Shown one piece after another: positions 61,328-64,000 of a stretch of DNA of 64,000 nt (its first letter is position 1; every line of letters starts with the position of its first letter). Source of the stretch: Limanda limanda. Lineage: Eukaryota > Chordata > Actinopteri > Pleuronectiformes > Pleuronectidae. The stretch is from positions 5,923,906-5,987,905 of the forward strand of contig NC_083649.1 of assembly GCF_963576545.1 (NCBI RefSeq), given 5' to 3'. The notes beneath the pieces were generated by a model. That model ran no database searches. It was not told the origin of the DNA and worked only from the letters and a program-made list of their open reading frames with translations. The position numbers and the translations under genes were made by a program.

Positions 61328-64000
61328 GTATGGCTACTAGCTGCTGTAGCCTGACTCTAGTTGTAATAGTAGCACCACCACCTTTGTGTTTTGTGTTTTT
61401 TTTTGCCTGCAGAGCAGAAGTGTTGTCGCTCAGCCCACAACTAACTAACGTGCACCACATGTACGTGTGTCAGCCCCATTAGACGCGTGGTACAGTACAT
61501 TAAATCCATTTAGTTCCAGCACACGTTTAGGCTTTGCCCTATTTACTTGTTCCTGTTTACTGATATCTCAGAGCAGATCTCAGGCCTGGTAACGTGCTGT
61601 GGTTTCCTGCAGCACGGTCTGGTTACTTCTCCGACTCTCCTCGAGTTTAGGGGAGAGTTCGATTCCTGCAGGGGTTTGTGGGTCAGTGCAGCGTCTCTAC
61701 GAGTTCACACAGAAAACACTGTCTGCTCTGCTAACTCACCGAGCTCTACTAAATCTTAACAGAGTGGTTTTCAATGGTGTCGCCCGATCCGGAGTCTGCA
61801 TGTTTGTTCAACAGTGAAAACGCCCGGAGCCTCATTTATAAACAGGTCTGTGGAATGAAGACATTTTTATTTATCCATTTTTAAACACAGTTTAAGTAAA
61901 TTGAAATCCATTTGAATCTGACCTACAACTTTCTCAGGAGCAACAAGTGATGAGAAATTATTAGAAAACTTTATTATAAATTAAAAAAAACTGTTTTACA
62001 TGAGGTCTCTGCTCTGGTGTTTGACTGGAAGGAAACATGCAAACTCTTTACCCGACACAAAATAATAATAACAGAACTGACAACAAGTGTGTAACAATTT
62101 AACTTCACTCCCTTCACTTCACTTCACTTCACTCACTTAATAATGAAGTAAAAGTGTTTAACTTGTGTTTCTCAAAAAAACTAACAATAAAGTGATGAAT
62201 TAATTAGTCGTATTAAGTTTATATTTAATATTTTGCGTCCCAGCATGTGACCAGTGTTACTTCACACACCTGAATTTCAAGTTGAGACAATTATTTATGT
62301 GCAGAACACGTGTGTTAGTGTCTAATGGTTTAATTATTAGTATTTTACAGCTTCCAGTATATGACACGTCACCTAGAATTTAACTTAGTTGTCATCACTG
62401 TGATTTCATGATATCAACACATTATTTAATAGTGGTGTTTTGTTTTCTCCATTCGTAGACAACCAGCTATTAGCAGGAGTAGAGTGTAGCTCAATATCAC
62501 ATTTAGTCAGTAGAGGAGTGTGTTTGTAGTTGATGACCTTTCACAGTTTGTAGTTCCTGTAAATTCCCTCTCAGGTTTCCCACGTTGGTTTTCTCTCTTT
62601 AATAAAACACTTCTGCAGGGGTGAGAAACAGTGTGGGAGAAAAACCTGATTCACTCGCCTGCAGATAGAACTCGTGAAAATAGGAATATTCCAAAAACCT
62701 ATTTTCTCATGATCTGTGACCGGTTTTCATGTTTCTCTGCATCTGAAGATCAGTCGATAGTTCTGCTGCAGCACTATTAGAAATAAAAGCCACATTACAT
62801 ATTGGGTTATCGATGCAGCCCACCATATAAAAATCAGCTGCCGGTGAAATAACCTCTAAAAGCTCGGTATTGATCAAACTGATCTATAGTCACGTGCACT
62901 TTTACGCTGGGATCTGACTGCTGCTGGAATCAGAGGCCGCTAACAAGGATGTGTTATGCAAGTCGACACAGTGAATAAAACCTGTGTTGTGCTGGAGAGA
63001 TTTAAACCTTTACAATCTGTTTTTTATTTCACTGAGAAGAACACTTCAGACAGCTCCCAGATCAGGGTCTGATTGTAATCACCACGCCGACGTCAGCACT
63101 ACAGAGTCGTGCATTCAGGAAAAAACTCAAATAGAAAATGTGTGTCCTTGCCTGTAGTTAAATAAGACGGAATGCTTCTACTCTGCAAAGTGTAAATACT
63201 GAGAAACAGGTATAACCTTGCAGTTTATTATCGTTAACAGCTTCTATATCTGATAAGTGAAGATAAACAAAGATAAATCATATGGTTTAATGGTATTTAT
63301 TCAATTTACCAATTTAATGGACTTCATCAGAATCTATCTATTCAAACTGGAATATCATGAAGCCACTTTAACACTTAGTAGACTTTGAGGATGAAAGCGT
63401 TTTTGAATATTTCACATAAACAGCAGGAACGAGGACATTGCTTTGTGTTTTAATTCTCATTTCATTAACCCCATGAGCCACCAGGGTTCCATGAACATCA
63501 ACAGTATTCACTCTGTGGGCAAAGACCATTTAAATGCACCAATAATTCCGTCTGATTGTCTCTAAGAGACGCTTCCTGTTTGAGGATCCTTCCTTCTAAT
63601 TGGACAGCTCGTTAATCAGGAGCTCTGTTCTGGAGGTTGTCGGCTCAGCTCGTTATCCTCAGCTCTGCCCGAGGACACACGGATTTGCTTTAATTATTCT
63701 AATCATGCTTTTCCATGACAGGAATTTAGAGAAAATGAAACTAAAATGATCACAGGGGATGTTTTGGATCCCAATTTAGGGGAAAGTTTCCAAAATGATC
63801 TCACTTCTCAGAATGATGATGCATCCACCGGCTGCAGATGTGCAGATTAACACATCTGTACTGACCAGGACCATTTATTATTTAAAAATGAAACGTAAAT
63901 GATGAGTTTAAAGAAATACATTGGTCATAGCACCTGTCAGTAAAGCCTGTATAGCACTTTCAGTGTTGTTTTTGTATTTGGCATGATGCAAAGATGAAAA
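61328..64000 (+). other. Start of the intron after the VASE exon, running off the window
   Basis: At least 2673 bp of intron follow the GTATGG donor. The first 60 bases are rich in TAG and in GTAGC/CTGCTG-like words, which could be splice-regulatory. A CACTT-type short tandem repeat lies at about 62104-62136. No further ncam1 exon could be recognised before the window ends. Confidence 0.75.
62104..62136 (+). repeat. Short (CACTT)n tandem repeat
   Basis: TTCACTCCCTTCACTTCACT continues with further CACTT units: a 5-bp repeat of about five units, imperfect at both ends. Confidence 0.8.

Noticed and set aside
61252..61482. 76-codon frame across the VASE exon
   Set aside because: It is in a different phase from the NCAM1 frame; the 30-nt exon inside it is read in another frame.
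54538..64000. Second half of Ig4 downstream of the VASE exon
   Set aside because: I looked for a TLDGHM-like start and a DAGEYxC end in all + frames and found none; it must lie past the window.

Overview
This window looks like a piece of a ray-finned fish genome, probably a spiny-rayed (acanthomorph) teleost. It is AT-leaning, non-coding DNA with many dinucleotide microsatellites and several dispersed repeats that I recognise as typical of teleosts. The only protein-coding gene I can support is the middle of ncam1 (neural cell adhesion molecule 1) on the + strand. I cannot tell whether it is the ncam1a or ncam1b teleost copy.

Region 1-42163 holds no exon I can support. It is most simply the long first intron of ncam1, possibly with 5' flank. 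It carries the wreck of a hAT transposon with a readable BED zinc finger (about 9430-9925). Two copies of one TTAA-ended MITE lie in opposite orientation (to 10123, and 11321-11669). A complete hAT-type MITE with a perfect 8-bp target duplication sits at 24816-25068. There is also a tRNA-like repeat (17686-17918), a 19-bp tandem array (26484-26628), long (AG)n and (CT)n tracts and a (TATGC)9 array. The signal-peptide exon was not found.

Region 42164-54537 holds seven consecutive exons, 989 nt, that splice in frame into 329 residues. They cover Ig1 (two exons), Ig2 (two exons), Ig3 (two exons) and the first half of Ig4. Every exon has an AG acceptor and a GT donor, and the phases fit at each junction. 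The introns carry further repeats, including a (TG)38 tract and two copies of a dispersed repeat that bring perfect DR1 nuclear-receptor motifs.

Region 54538-64000 is the intron inside Ig4. At 61298-61327 it contains an isolated 30-nt exon encoding [10 protein letters not shown], which matches the mammalian NCAM1 VASE (pi) exon, ASWTRPEKQE, in size, phase and position. The second half of Ig4 was not found and should lie beyond the right edge.

The exons encode the outer part of a homophilic cell-adhesion receptor: Ig1-Ig3 drive adhesion and Ig2 carries the heparin-binding face. The optional VASE decapeptide inserts into Ig4, where in mammals it changes NCAM from a growth-promoting to a stabilising form. 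I saw no nested gene, RNA gene, CRISPR array or prokaryote-like system.
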